A DNA stretch of 64,000 nucleotides from Salimicrobium humidisoli (lineage in GTDB: Bacteria > Bacillota > Bacilli > Bacillales > Halobacillaceae), in assembly GCF_002295105.1 (NCBI RefSeq), contig NZ_NSGH01000005.1, positions 62,001 through 126,000 on the forward strand. Reading direction: 5' to 3'. Position numbers and translations under genes: made by a program. Shown piece after piece: positions 11,474 through 20,520 of the stretch. Position 1 is the stretch's first letter. Every line of letters starts with the position of its first letter. Under the pieces are notes generated by a model that saw only the letters and a list, made by a program, of their open reading frames with translations, was not told the DNA's origin and made no database searches.

Positions 11474-11809
11474 TTGGAATTAGTCAGTTTCGGAATCATT
11501 GTATTCGCAGGCTTAGTTATTTTCTTCACTTCCGGATGGTTTACCGGTACAGATGAATTCGGCGGGGTCAATACGAAAGATAGTGAACGCTTGAAAATTA
11601 TTAAACAGAAAGCTATTGTAAGCAGTTGGATTTTGCTCGTAATGGTTTTTTTCTTAAGTTCCGTATTCGAATTCCTGCAATTGAACAACCGGGGGTGGAG
11701 CTTATTCGGGAGCGTTAAACCTGAATTGCTTTATTTGCTGGTCGCTGTTGTCAGCTATTTTGTCTATTACTGGATGTATAAACGTCGGATAACTAATAGT
11801 GAGAGATAA
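11474..11809 (+). CDS. Small membrane protein, unknown
   Basis: I take TTG 11474 as the start because GAGGTGATC at 11462-11470, a near-complete match to the 16S tail, lies just before it. The 111-residue protein has three probable membrane segments (near 5-22, 50-69 and 84-103) and a basic end (YKRRITNSER). It has its own ribosome site and a short gap from the previous gene, so it may be cotranscribed with the XRE module. Family not recognised. Confidence 0.65.
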   Translation: MELVSFGIIVFAGLVIFFTSGWFTGTDEFGGVNTKDSERLKIIKQKAIVSSWILLVMVFFLSSVFEFLQLNNRGWSLFGSVKPELLYLLVAVVSYFVYYWMYKRRITNSER

Positions 11810-11857
11810 CATTGCAGTGAATGACGGCAAGGTAACGCAGACAGGAGTTGATTTGCT

Positions 11858-12049
11858 ATGGATGTTTTAGTTTTTATTGTCATTTGTTTAGTCATTCTTG
11901 CTCTTCCCGTTGCGGTGATATATTGGGGACTAAAACAAATGGCCGGTGCGCTGAAACCAAAAATAGATGAGTTTTCGGAACAAAAAGACCGAATGGAGTC
12001 TCTGGAAAAACGGATCGATGTACTCGAAAGGAAATTGGACGAAAAATAA
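11858..12049 (+). CDS. Single-pass membrane protein with coiled coil
   Basis: This 63-residue product has an N-terminal membrane segment (LVFIVICLVILALPVAVIYW) and a C-terminal heptad-like stretch (EQKDRMESLEKRIDVLERKL). The layout resembles small bitopic proteins that oligomerise through the coiled coil. CAGGAG lies before the ATG at a slightly long distance. It belongs to a run of four small membrane genes. Function unknown. Confidence 0.65.
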   Translation: MDVLVFIVICLVILALPVAVIYWGLKQMAGALKPKIDEFSEQKDRMESLEKRIDVLERKLDEK

Positions 12050-12125
12050 ATAAGACATTTCCAGGATTTGCGACATAGAAAAAATTCTTGAAAGAAAATC
12101 TGTCAGCAGTCTCAGGAGGAATTTT

Positions 12126-12305
12126 ATGAAATTGAAAATTCTGACCGGTATTTTGATGGGTTTCACAATCGGGTTCCTGCTAGTAAGCTTTTGGAAAAAC
12201 GACATAGACTGGAGTTTGTGGGGAGGGCTTATGATCGGAGGAATAGTCGCCCACTTTATCATGATAAATGTGAATGAACGTAAGAAGAACAAGCGATTAT
12301 ATTGA
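12126..12305 (+). CDS. Small two-segment membrane protein
   Basis: A 59-residue frame starts at ATG 12126 directly behind CAGGAGGAATTTT, an excellent ribosome site. The product has two hydrophobic segments (LTGILMGFTIGFLLVSF and WGGLMIGGIVAHFIMI) and a basic tail (NERKKNKRLY), the pattern of a small inner-membrane hairpin. It is the last of the membrane protein run after the XRE gene and ends 17 bp before the convergent gene. Function unknown. Confidence 0.65.
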   Translation: MKLKILTGILMGFTIGFLLVSFWKNDIDWSLWGGLMIGGIVAHFIMINVNERKKNKRLY

Positions 12306-12321
12306 TAAAAAACTTCTATCC

Positions 12322-12987
12322 CTATTCATTGTATTTCTCATCAGAGGAGTGAATCTCTTCTCCCGCAGTCGTACGTATGGTCAGCGGTTCCTCAATTTCA
12401 TCGACTCCGATGTAGATGAAGGGAGACTTATCGGATGCGCCTTGCCCCTTTACCATATGTAAAACAACTTCCGTACCGTCCTTTTGATTGATCCCCTCAA
12501 CTTCTATTTTCTGACCTGCATAGGTTTCCCCAAGTCTTATGAAAATTTCTCTATTCCCTTCTGAAATCGTGGAGACGCGGTAGTGGTTTTCCGTATTATT
12601 CTGAATGGTCATCTCTCCCTGTTCAATAATCCAGTAGTCTTTTCCGTTTAAAACAGGAATGAGTACGATGGTGAAGAAGATGACCGGCAGTACAATCAGA
12701 CCAACTTTGTCGCCACGCGTGAATCTCATCAGTCTCGCCGATGTAGTCAGGGAAGGTATTGCTATCGCACCGAGTATACTGACCACCAGAATCCCCATAG
12801 CCAAAAATACATACCCCATTCCTTCAAATCCTCTTACAAAGAAATAACTGTAGAGAATAATAGTAATAGCTGTGAGGAATGTCATCAGTGGGGCCAGGTA
12901 GTACCGGTTATTACATTTCGCAATGATAAAGAAGAAACTGAAAATCAGCAGACCTAAAAATAACCCGACAGCCAGTATTGAATACAC
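12322..12987 (-). CDS. Membrane protein with extracytoplasmic C-terminal domain
   Basis: The 221-residue protein begins with GTG at 12987 behind GGAGGTGAGCAT; an ATG two bases upstream is in another frame. Four or five membrane segments occupy about the first 120 residues. The remainder (from GKDYWIIEQGEM) is a polar, beta-rich domain without further membrane spans. I do not recognise the family. It is convergent with the small membrane protein run. Confidence 0.7.
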   Translation of the reverse strand: MYSILAVGLFLGLLIFSFFFIIAKCNNRYYLAPLMTFLTAITIILYSYFFVRGFEGMGYVFLAMGILVVSILGAIAIPSLTTSARLMRFTRGDKVGLIVLPVIFFTIVLIPVLNGKDYWIIEQGEMTIQNNTENHYRVSTISEGNREIFIRLGETYAGQKIEVEGINQKDGTEVVLHMVKGQGASDKSPFIYIGVDEIEEPLTIRTTAGEEIHSSDEKYNE

Positions 12988-13062
12988 ATGCTCACCTCCC
13001 GGAAGTCTTTAACGGAATGCAGCCTTTTTCTTGTTCCTTTCATTTTAACATGGAATATAAAT

Positions 13063-13090
13063 CACCCTGATAGTGTACGCTATCAGAGTG
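13063..13090. terminator. Hairpin between two minus-strand genes
   Basis: Arms CACCCTGATAG and CTATCAGAGTG form a near-perfect stem downstream of the MerR gene. The trailing T run is short, so termination strength is uncertain. Confidence 0.5.
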
Positions 13091-13107
13091 TAGAATTTAC
13101 TGCCTTA

Positions 13108-13836
13108 TTAACTTTTGTTCCTCTCTGCATAAATGCTCATAGCTTGGGACATGAATGCAGCCAAACCTTCTCCGAACTGGTCTATATTTTCAGTGAAGCG
13201 CTCATCGTTTACGTACATATGGCCGAGCCCTTCGAAAGCCTGTGGAGAATAATTCCCCACCTCATTTAAATAGTGATACCATATACCAATTTTGTCCTGA
13301 GCTGTATCGGATTCAGGTGATACACCACGGATACGGGCCAATTCACGAAAGATTTCGTTGAATTTCTCCTGATCATACCCGTTCATATTCTTGACTTTTT
13401 CTTCGGATTCATCGACTGCTTCATCTCCCCATCTTTCTCTCGCTTCTTCCTCGTAGGGGTTATGACTGAAATCAAAACCTGTGAATTTATCACGGTTTGG
13501 CATTTTTCTCTCTCCTTTCGACTCCTGTATCGTTTTTTCAATGGTTCTGATTACTTCATTAAGCTGACTTCTTTTTCTGTAAAGCATGTCGCGTTGCCTG
13601 ATCAGAGCCTGCTGACGATCGAACGATGGATTGTGCATAATCTCTTTGATTTTTTCCAATGGGAAGCCGAGCTCTTTAAAAAACAGAATCTGCTGGAGAG
13701 TATCGAGATTTTTGTCGGAATAAATCCGGTATCCGGCTTCCGTAACTTCGTCCGGGACCAGTAATCCTATTTCATCGTAATGATGCAACGTACGTACACT
13801 AACACCTGCTAACTCTGCTATTTCTTTTACTTTCAT
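13108..13836 (-). CDS. MerR-family regulator with TipAS effector domain
   Basis: The N-terminal 70 residues are a MerR winged helix ([20 protein letters not shown], then EIGLL), followed by a dimerisation helix and a C-terminal TipAS-type domain (about 115-242), as in Mta of B. subtilis and TipA. Such regulators activate multidrug transporters or their own gene on binding bulky ligands. ATG 13836 has GGAGGGTG before it; the upstream extension has no ribosome site. Its promoter has the 19-bp spacer typical of MerR targets. The permease pair at 14009 is divergent and may be a target (inference). Confidence 0.9.
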   Translation of the reverse strand: MKVKEIAELAGVSVRTLHHYDEIGLLVPDEVTEAGYRIYSDKNLDTLQQILFFKELGFPLEKIKEIMHNPSFDRQQALIRQRDMLYRKRSQLNEVIRTIEKTIQESKGERKMPNRDKFTGFDFSHNPYEEEARERWGDEAVDESEEKVKNMNGYDQEKFNEIFRELARIRGVSPESDTAQDKIGIWYHYLNEVGNYSPQAFEGLGHMYVNDERFTENIDQFGEGLAAFMSQAMSIYAERNKS

Positions 13837-13861
13837 CGTCAGCACCCTCCTTTCACTATTA

Positions 13862-13892
13862 ACTGTAAAGTATCCCGTAGCGGAAGGGTCAA
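13862..13892 (-). promoter_or_regulatory. MerR-type promoter with 19-bp spacer
   Basis: On the minus strand TTGACC (13892-13887) and TACAGT (13867-13862) are 19 bp apart. The spacer contains CCG-CTA-CGG, a short dyad, at the place where MerR proteins bind. Confidence 0.6.
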
Positions 13893-14008
13893 CAACAATT
13901 ACCTGTAAAAAGTCTATCATCTCTGTTAAAATAGTTACAAAATTTAGAATTTTATCGATATATATGAAATTAAGGCAACGAAACGGGAATTCATAGGGAT
14001 TTTAGCGA

Positions 14009-14902
14009 ATGGACGGGCAGGTGAGTTTTTTGGCGTGGAAGTCATATCTGATGCATGAATGCATCAAACCATTGTTTTTAATAGTGGGCGTATTGCTGAT
14101 AAGTGTTTCTCCTCTATTCATGTCGGTGGAGGGGTTCGTCTGGCCCGGACTTGAAAAAATCGCCGGTATTTTCGGGCAATTGATGAGCCCTGAATCGCTC
14201 GTCTACATTCACCCTGAATCCGGTGAGGAAAGAAGTCTGTTTCCTGTTATATTCAAAGCTTTTGCAAGTTCTGTAACCGTACTCGGAACAGCTCTCGTCG
14301 TTTCTTTATCTCTTGCTCTTCTCGGAACGCTTATGTTGTGGCGCGCTCCGAAGAGAATTTATCAGCTGAGCTTATCTTTTACTTCCATCCTGCAAAGCAT
14401 TCCGGACGTCGTATTCGTCGTTGCTTCGCAGATGTTTCTCGTATGGCTGTATGTGGAGACAGGGACTACTTTCATAAAACTTGCGGGCGCGGGGGAAGGA
14501 GAAGCCGTGCTGGCACCGGCTCTGGTCCTGTCGATCCTTCCGACCATTTACTTTTTCCAGTCGATGCTCAGTCTTGTAGAGGAAGAGAAAGAGAAGCCAT
14601 ACTATGAAATGGCTGTAAGTAAAGGGTTACCGAAAACGTTCATACTGCTCACCCATATTATGAGGAATATGCTGGTGCGTCTGTCTTATCAGGCGAAGTT
14701 CCTGATCAGTATTATGGTCAGCAATCTGCTCATCGTTGAATATCTTTTCGAGAATTTCGGGATGGCGTCTTTCCTGCTCACTTATTCGCAGCCTCCCGTG
14801 TTTTTCGTTACAGCTCTATTGTTCTTTGGACCTGTTTATCTGGTTTTGAAAATCGTTGAATTGACCCTGTATTTCTTCACCAGACAGGAGGTCTCCCTAT
14901 GA
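14009..14902 (+). CDS. ABC transporter permease, OppB/DppB-like
   Basis: This 297-residue membrane protein has about six membrane segments and a binding-protein-dependent permease loop (KPYYEMAVSKGLPKTFILLT), close to the EAA motif of peptide/nickel importers. It overlaps the next permease by 4 bp. No ATPase or binding protein gene is adjacent, so the pair either uses a partner encoded elsewhere or has another role. AGGGA before the ATG is a modest ribosome site. Confidence 0.82.
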   Translation: MDGQVSFLAWKSYLMHECIKPLFLIVGVLLISVSPLFMSVEGFVWPGLEKIAGIFGQLMSPESLVYIHPESGEERSLFPVIFKAFASSVTVLGTALVVSLSLALLGTLMLWRAPKRIYQLSLSFTSILQSIPDVVFVVASQMFLVWLYVETGTTFIKLAGAGEGEAVLAPALVLSILPTIYFFQSMLSLVEEEKEKPYYEMAVSKGLPKTFILLTHIMRNMLVRLSYQAKFLISIMVSNLLIVEYLFENFGMASFLLTYSQPPVFFVTALLFFGPVYLVLKIVELTLYFFTRQEVSL

Positions 14903-15903
14903 TGAAAAGGTTGGGCAGACAGCCGTTATTCCTATGGGGATTCGGATTTATAGTAATGATGCTGGCAGGAAGCCTGATCCACGCTATTTTTTTCGATTCG
15001 TATGTACGCCACACGCCGTTTCTCACAAATGGACAGGGGGAAATGGTAGGACCGCCTTTTGCTCCCTTCGAACACTCGATTCTGGGCACGGATATGAACG
15101 GCAATCATATCGTTTATTACATCCTGAAAGGAGCTAAGTATACGATTCTGGGCGTGTTTTCTATAGGGACGCTCAGTTTCGCGCTTGCTTTCCTGGTCGG
15201 CATCCCTCTTGGATTCAAACAGAAAGGGAAGTCTAAAATTCTTGAAAACACGCTTTCCGCTTTATATTTCATCCCGGCTTCCGTCATTGCCTACAACTTT
15301 CTCAGACCGTTATTGCTGGAACCCATGTCCGGGTTCCCGACGACGCTCGGCTTCCGGTTAGGCACAGAGGTGCTGGTCATCGGTATTTTGTTGACACCTC
15401 CTGCAGCCATTTACATAGCGAATGAGACAAGCGTCCTTTTGAAGAAGGAGTACATCACGACGAGCAGGTCACTCGGAGCAGGATCGTTTCATCTATTTCG
15501 TTCCCACCTGCTTCCCCATCTGAAAGAAAGACTGGTCACACTTTTCATGAGACAGAACATCCAGGCTGTTCTCGTTATGAGCCACCTCGGTGTATTTGAA
15601 CTCTTTTTCGGCGGGACGAAAGCAGAATTCGGGCTGGGGGCCGGGCGTCCGGTACCCGTCACTTATGAGTGGGCTTCCATGGTAGGTATGTACTTTCGTA
15701 CGCTGCAAACGAACGTATACTGGCTGGTAGGTCTGCCGCTCATTTTTTTAGTCTTATTCGTTCTTGCTTTAACGGGTATGAGTCGTGCGCTCAGGAACGT
15801 TCTCACTGAAGAAGCGAGGGTTTACACGAGTGAAGTAGAAAGTGATCTGCAGCCGGATGAAGGACGGGATGATTTCGCGATGGTGAAAAAAACTTCGGAA
15901 TAG
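14899..15903 (+). CDS. ABC transporter permease, OppC/DppC-like
   Basis: The 334-residue partner permease has a first membrane segment, an extracytoplasmic loop with ILGTDMNGNH (the GTD-x-x-G pattern of OppC/DppC N-terminal domains), then five segments including the EAA-type loop YITTSRSLGAGSFHLFRSHL. GGAGG precedes the overlapping start. The acidic C-terminal tail of about 30 residues is longer than usual. With the previous gene it would form the membrane channel of a peptide-type ABC importer. Confidence 0.83.
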   Translation: MMKRLGRQPLFLWGFGFIVMMLAGSLIHAIFFDSYVRHTPFLTNGQGEMVGPPFAPFEHSILGTDMNGNHIVYYILKGAKYTILGVFSIGTLSFALAFLVGIPLGFKQKGKSKILENTLSALYFIPASVIAYNFLRPLLLEPMSGFPTTLGFRLGTEVLVIGILLTPPAAIYIANETSVLLKKEYITTSRSLGAGSFHLFRSHLLPHLKERLVTLFMRQNIQAVLVMSHLGVFELFFGGTKAEFGLGAGRPVPVTYEWASMVGMYFRTLQTNVYWLVGLPLIFLVLFVLALTGMSRALRNVLTEEARVYTSEVESDLQPDEGRDDFAMVKKTSE

Positions 15904-16013
15904 CAATGGGGACACTTCTACGTAATTTAAAACAGAATTCTTCCGACTTTTCTTCCATTTGAAACTTTTCCGTGCTCAAACCGTAGAATATAGAAAGAAA
16001 GCGGGGAGAACTC

Positions 16014-17657
16014 ATGAAAAAAATCATAGTGGCGCTGAGCTTACTGATGCTTATTTTTCCTCTGCATGCGTTTGCGGTCGAATACGACATTGAGAAAACT
16101 GCCATTACGGCAGAACTGCAGAAAGATGGAACCGTTCACGTCGAAGAGCGGCATACGTATCAATTCGAGGGAGAGTTCAATGGGATTTCGAGAACGCTCA
16201 TACATAAAGACAATGCAGCTATCGAGGATGTGAAGGCTTCTGAACAGGGAAAAGAGCTTGAAGTGGAACAGGAAGATGAACTGTACAAGATCCATCGTCC
16301 CGGTGAAGATGAAACGGTATCGATCAACCTTACTTACGTTATCGAGGGCGGGGTGGACGTGTATTCCGACGTCGCCCAGTTCTACTGGCCTTTTTTCGAC
16401 GGTAGCAACGAATCGGATTATGAAAATATGACGATTACGGTTGTACCACCGGAACCCTCCGAAGCAAAAGCGGCTTATGGTTATGATGCCGCTTATCATA
16501 CCGCGGACAGCGGTTCCGACGGCACAGTGGTTTTCGATATGGGAAGCGTTCCGGAGGGGAAGAACGGGGACATACGCGTCGCTTATGACGCCGCCCTTTT
16601 TCCGCAGGCGGAGCCGACCAGTGACGAAGCCATGCTGAAGGAAATCCTTAATGAGGAAGCGGAATTGAATGAGAAGATGATTGCAAGGCAGGAACGTCAC
16701 GAATTGTGGAGCGGGCTTGGTCCTTATATAACGGGGGCTTTTTTCCTTCTGGCGTTCGTACTGTTCCTCACCGGTTTCCGGAGAAGGAAGGAAACGTTGC
16801 GGGAAGCAGAACGGGCGAGAAGCGGTACCGGAAGATTTCCGGAGACTTCGATGAGCCTGCCCGCCATGCTTATGTTCAGCAACTATGGTCAGGTGACGAT
16901 TCCTATGATGACCCCTGCCCTGCTTGAGCTCGTGAGGAAAGGGAACGTCGAGGAAGGACCGGAGGAGGAATTCCGGGTAGTGAACCGGGAAACCGATTAC
17001 TCCCATGAAACGCTTCTTTTGAACTGGCTATTCGATGAAGTAGGAGAGAACGGGACGTTCAGAGTGGAAGATCTTGAGGAATATCTGGAGGATGAGGGTC
17101 ACATTGAATCCTATCAGGAAAATTTCCGTCTGTGGAGCGAAGCAGTGAAGCAGGAAGTGAAGCAGTACCATCTGTATGAGGAGAACATGAAAGCCCGCTG
17201 GACGGCGGGAGTGGCGGGTCTTGCCATATTGCCTTTTGCGTTTCTGTTTCCTGTCTATGAAGTATTCATCTGGATGGCGGTCGCAATTGCTTTATTCTTT
17301 TACTTTCTCCTTTTCGCTATACTCTATCGCCCCCTTACGTTTGAAGGGCAGCGGATCAAGCAGGAACTCGAACCGCTTAAAACGGGTGAAGAATGGCAGC
17401 AGTGGGAAGAGAAAGATCAGATATCCGCCTATCTGTACCAGGTGGGCGCAGGGAAAAGAAAATCGGACATCGATCTGCCAACCAGCGCTGTAACTGCGAA
17501 CGACCTCGCAATGTTTATGATACTTGCAGGGACGCTTGATCAGAGTTTCCGACAGGCCGATCAGACTGCCTCCGTTTCGGCTGCGACGACAGGCGCCGGA
17601 GCCGGCGGTGGTGGTGCCGGAGTAGGCGGGGGCGGTGGTGGTTCAGGTGCTTTCTGA
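16014..17657 (+). CDS. DUF2207 membrane protein with Gly-rich tail
   Basis: This 547-residue protein has a signal peptide (cleavage near AFA-VEY), an extracytoplasmic DUF2207 domain (about 22-205), a membrane segment near 235-252, a cytoplasmic part, two more membrane segments near 400-440, and a Gly-rich C terminus (GGGGAGVGGGGGGSGAF). This is the YciQ-type layout seen widely in bacteria, with unknown function. A GGGGAGAA ribosome site precedes the ATG. A terminator follows, so it is probably monocistronic. Confidence 0.85.
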   Translation: MKKIIVALSLLMLIFPLHAFAVEYDIEKTAITAELQKDGTVHVEERHTYQFEGEFNGISRTLIHKDNAAIEDVKASEQGKELEVEQEDELYKIHRPGEDETVSINLTYVIEGGVDVYSDVAQFYWPFFDGSNESDYENMTITVVPPEPSEAKAAYGYDAAYHTADSGSDGTVVFDMGSVPEGKNGDIRVAYDAALFPQAEPTSDEAMLKEILNEEAELNEKMIARQERHELWSGLGPYITGAFFLLAFVLFLTGFRRRKETLREAERARSGTGRFPETSMSLPAMLMFSNYGQVTIPMMTPALLELVRKGNVEEGPEEEFRVVNRETDYSHETLLLNWLFDEVGENGTFRVEDLEEYLEDEGHIESYQENFRLWSEAVKQEVKQYHLYEENMKARWTAGVAGLAILPFAFLFPVYEVFIWMAVAIALFFYFLLFAILYRPLTFEGQRIKQELEPLKTGEEWQQWEEKDQISAYLYQVGAGKRKSDIDLPTSAVTANDLAMFMILAGTLDQSFRQADQTASVSAATTGAGAGGGGAGVGGGGGGSGAF

Positions 17658-17708
17658 TACGCCGATCCTCAACACGTACACTTATAAACCGGTAAGTTTT
17701 CCATTTAT

Positions 17709-17739
17709 GCACGAGTCTCTCCGGGGCCCGTGCTTTTTT
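17709..17739 (+). terminator. Terminator after DUF2207 gene
   Basis: Arms GCACG and CGTGC with a GC-rich interior are followed by TTTTTTCC. Confidence 0.7.
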
Positions 17740-17817
17740 CCATTCAGTGAAAACCTGTGTTATCATCGTTCTAATAAGGGTATAGTTGAATATAAAAGAT
17801 AAAGAGGGTACATATTT

Positions 17818-18633
17818 ATGATTTTTGTAATTATTTCACTGATTATCGGGTTCCTCACCGCTTTCATCGGAAGTATAGCAGGTCTTGGCGGCGGAGTGAT
17901 CCTAATACCGTCCCTGCTGTTCCTGTCCGATTTCTTCGAAGCTTTTTCCTGGGTCACCCCGCAGAAGATCGTTGCGATATCTCTCATTGTCATGATTTTC
18001 ACCGGGATGTCTTCCGCCCTTTCCTATATTCGGCATAAGAGGGTCGATTTTAAACTCGGGAGTCTGTTTCTTATCGGAAGTATCCCGGGCGGCATATTCG
18101 GGGCGTACATTAACGGCTTTCTCAATGCGGATGTATTTTCCCTTATTTTTGGAGGGGTTATGATTTTCGTATCCCTTCTTTTCTTCCTGCCGAGGCGCCA
18201 GGGCTCCACGCCTCTCTTCAAAAAGGGGATGAAGGGGGTCCGGATGGTAGCGGGGGAGGAGTATCACTATACAGTGCCGATTACTCTCGGTCTTGTCCTG
18301 GCTTTCACGGTCGGGACGTTATCCGGACTGCTCGGTATCGGAGGCGGGTCGCTCATGGTGCCGGCGATGATTCTGCTGTTCCAGCTGCCACCGCATATCG
18401 CTACAGCCACCTCGATGTTCATGATATTTTTTGCCGTAATCCCGAGTTCCGTGACGCACATCGGTCTCGGTCACGTGGACTGGTACCGGACGCTGTTCTT
18501 CATTCCGGGAGCGTATCTCGGCGGCACGGTCGGGGCGTACGTGAATCGTAAAATGAATGCGAAAAGTATAGAATGGGTGCTGCGCATTCTTCTGATTGTC
18601 GTAGGTGTCCGTCTGATTTCTCAGGGATTATGA
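17818..18633 (+). CDS. TSUP (TauE/SafE) family transporter, YunE-like
   Basis: The 271-residue protein has about eight membrane segments and the two-fold TSUP repeat, with Gly-rich motifs IAGLGGGVILIPSLLF and LLGIGGGSLMVPAMI. The family exports sulfite or other small organic sulfur and carboxylic anions. It sits directly upstream of a YunD homologue, the same neighbour as yunE in B. subtilis, so I assign it there. The substrate is not known. Confidence 0.88.
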   Translation: MIFVIISLIIGFLTAFIGSIAGLGGGVILIPSLLFLSDFFEAFSWVTPQKIVAISLIVMIFTGMSSALSYIRHKRVDFKLGSLFLIGSIPGGIFGAYINGFLNADVFSLIFGGVMIFVSLLFFLPRRQGSTPLFKKGMKGVRMVAGEEYHYTVPITLGLVLAFTVGTLSGLLGIGGGSLMVPAMILLFQLPPHIATATSMFMIFFAVIPSSVTHIGLGHVDWYRTLFFIPGAYLGGTVGAYVNRKMNAKSIEWVLRILLIVVGVRLISQGL

Positions 18634-18648
18634 TAAGGAGAAGAGATT

Positions 18649-20046
18649 ATGATAGAGAAAATATTTATTTACTATACGAGCGATCTGCACAGTTATTTCG
18701 AAAAATGGCCGAAACTCGCCGGTTATATCGAAGAGAAGCGACGGGAGCATAGAAACAGAGGAGAAGCTTCTTTCGTATTCGACAACGGGGACCACGTGGA
18801 CCGCTTCCACCCCGTGGCAGAAGGACTGAAAGGCAAGGGGAACGTGGAATTACTGAATGCAAGCGAGTATGATGTAGTGAACTTCGGCAACAACGAAGGC
18901 ATCACCCTTGCGGAACAGGAACTTTACCATCTGTACGACGAAGCGGACTTTCCGGTAGCCTGCGCGAATGCTTTCCCTATGTCAAAAGAAGACCCGGACT
19001 GGCTGAAGCCTTACGTCATCAGGGAGACTGCGAGCGGGGTGAAACTCGGCATCATCGGGCTCACCGCTCCCTTCCGCGTGTTCTATCAGCTGCTCGGGTG
19101 GAAAGTGGAGGCACCGGAGAGAATGATGGACAGGTATATGGAGGAAGTGAAGGCACAGAGTGATATCGTCGTTCTCCTTTCACACCTCGGGTACCACACG
19201 GACCGGCAGATGGCTGCCGATTATCCTGGACTGGACGTAATCATCGGAGGCCATACTCACCACCTTCTGCCGGAAGGGGAGAAGCACAATGGCGTGCTGC
19301 TTACGGCTGCTGGAAAGCACGGAACACATCTCGGTGAAATTTTTATAGACTGGGATCATTCGAAGCGGAAACTGGTGAATAAGGAAGCGTACACGGTCGC
19401 CTCCGATACGCTTGAAGAAAGTGCGGAAGTGAGAGAAAGGCTCGAGAATTTAAAGGAAAAAGCGCATCGGCGTCTTTATTCGACCGTGGCGGAACTGAAA
19501 ACTCCTCTGACCGCGGACTGGTTCCATGAGACACCACTGATGAGAGAATTGACGAAGGAACTGCGCAGCTGGACAGAGGCGGATATAGCTATGCTGAATG
19601 CCGGTGTCATTCTTGAAGGACTGGATAAGGGGGCGGTGACGTACGCGGATCTGCACCGGATCTGTCCCCACCCGATGAACCCCTGTAAGGTCCATTTGAG
19701 CGGTAAGGAGATCGTTGAAGTCGTCCGCTCCGCCTACACGAAACAGGTGACGGAGTTTCCGCTGAAAGGGCTCGGGTTCCGCGGAGAAGTGATCGGTAAA
19801 ATGATTTTTGAAGGTATTGAAATCGAAACGGCCACTTCTCCGGGCGGAGGCGAACACGTGCGAAAAGTATGGTTCGACGGTCAGCCGATCGAACGGGACC
19901 GCTGGTACAGCCTGGCTACAGCGGATACGTTCAGTTTCGGAAAGTTTTTTCCGGAAATCAGTCACAGTGCGACGAAAACGTATTACCTGCCGGAAATGCT
20001 CCGCGACCTGCTGCTTAAAGTCGTGCAGTCCGGAGAGTATTCTTAA
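18649..20046 (+). CDS. yunD: Metallophosphatase / 5'-nucleotidase family, YunD-like
   Basis: The 465-residue protein is a calcineurin-type metallophosphoesterase (about 1-250) followed by a 5'-nucleotidase C-terminal domain. Metal-binding motifs TSDLHSYF, FDNGDHVD, FGNNEG, LSHLGYH and GGHTHH are in family order. There is no signal peptide, so unlike most 5'-nucleotidases it is cytoplasmic, as is YunD. It lies 15 bp behind the TSUP gene and is followed by a terminator. Confidence 0.92.
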   Translation: MIEKIFIYYTSDLHSYFEKWPKLAGYIEEKRREHRNRGEASFVFDNGDHVDRFHPVAEGLKGKGNVELLNASEYDVVNFGNNEGITLAEQELYHLYDEADFPVACANAFPMSKEDPDWLKPYVIRETASGVKLGIIGLTAPFRVFYQLLGWKVEAPERMMDRYMEEVKAQSDIVVLLSHLGYHTDRQMAADYPGLDVIIGGHTHHLLPEGEKHNGVLLTAAGKHGTHLGEIFIDWDHSKRKLVNKEAYTVASDTLEESAEVRERLENLKEKAHRRLYSTVAELKTPLTADWFHETPLMRELTKELRSWTEADIAMLNAGVILEGLDKGAVTYADLHRICPHPMNPCKVHLSGKEIVEVVRSAYTKQVTEFPLKGLGFRGEVIGKMIFEGIEIETATSPGGGEHVRKVWFDGQPIERDRWYSLATADTFSFGKFFPEISHSATKTYYLPEMLRDLLLKVVQSGEYS

Positions 20047-20101
20047 CGGTAACGGTATTCATGGCATGTATGTCTGTTTTTTCATAATAGACCGTACGAA
20101 A

Positions 20102-20130
20102 AGAATTGCTGGAGACGGCAATTCTTTTTT
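20102..20130 (+). terminator. Terminator of yunE-yunD
   Basis: Arms AGAATTGC and GCAATTCT are followed by a run of T. Confidence 0.85.
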
Positions 20131-20204
20131 GGAGCTTAAGTCCCCTTGCAATAGGTAAGGGAAGCTGATAAAATTTAATCCGAATTGAATACGCGTGACC
20201 TTAT

Positions 20205-20392
20205 CGCCACGATGAGGTAGAGGTGCAGGAAATATCAGTATCAGGAACGAGCGTGACAGCGAAGAGCTCCTGGGAAAGGATTCCCTGCCGAAGTATGGAT
20301 GGACCGTCACACCTTCCATGCTGGTACATGTTTGAACAAAAGATGTACTGTCATGCATGTTACATGCATGGTGCGCTACTGATCGCATGGAG
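20205..20392 (+). promoter_or_regulatory. Lysine riboswitch (L-box)
   Basis: The conserved L-box core is present: GATGAGGTAGAGGTGC, ATCAGTA, GCGAAG, GGGAAAGG...CCCTGCCGAAG and a P5 helix made by ATGCATGT and ACATGCAT. The closing strand CTACTGATCG pairs with CGATGAGGTAG. It precedes an NhaC-family transporter, a class reported as lysine-riboswitch-controlled lysine transporters. Confidence 0.9.
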
Positions 20393-20411
20393 GATAATCA
20401 TATTGCTGAAG

Positions 20412-20445
20412 CAATGATGGATTATTTTCTGTCATTGTTTTTTTA
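20412..20445 (+). terminator. Lysine riboswitch expression-platform terminator
   Basis: Arms CAATGA and TCATTG are followed by eight T. An alternative pairing of ATAATCAT (20395-20402) with downstream ATGATGGATTAT would prevent this hairpin, giving a transcription switch. Confidence 0.7.
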
Positions 20446-20520
20446 TATGCAAAAAAACTTCGATTACTCCTATGTTCATGTAGTCGATCCATGCCAAAAA
20501 ACTTTTGGAGGTACGACTTT

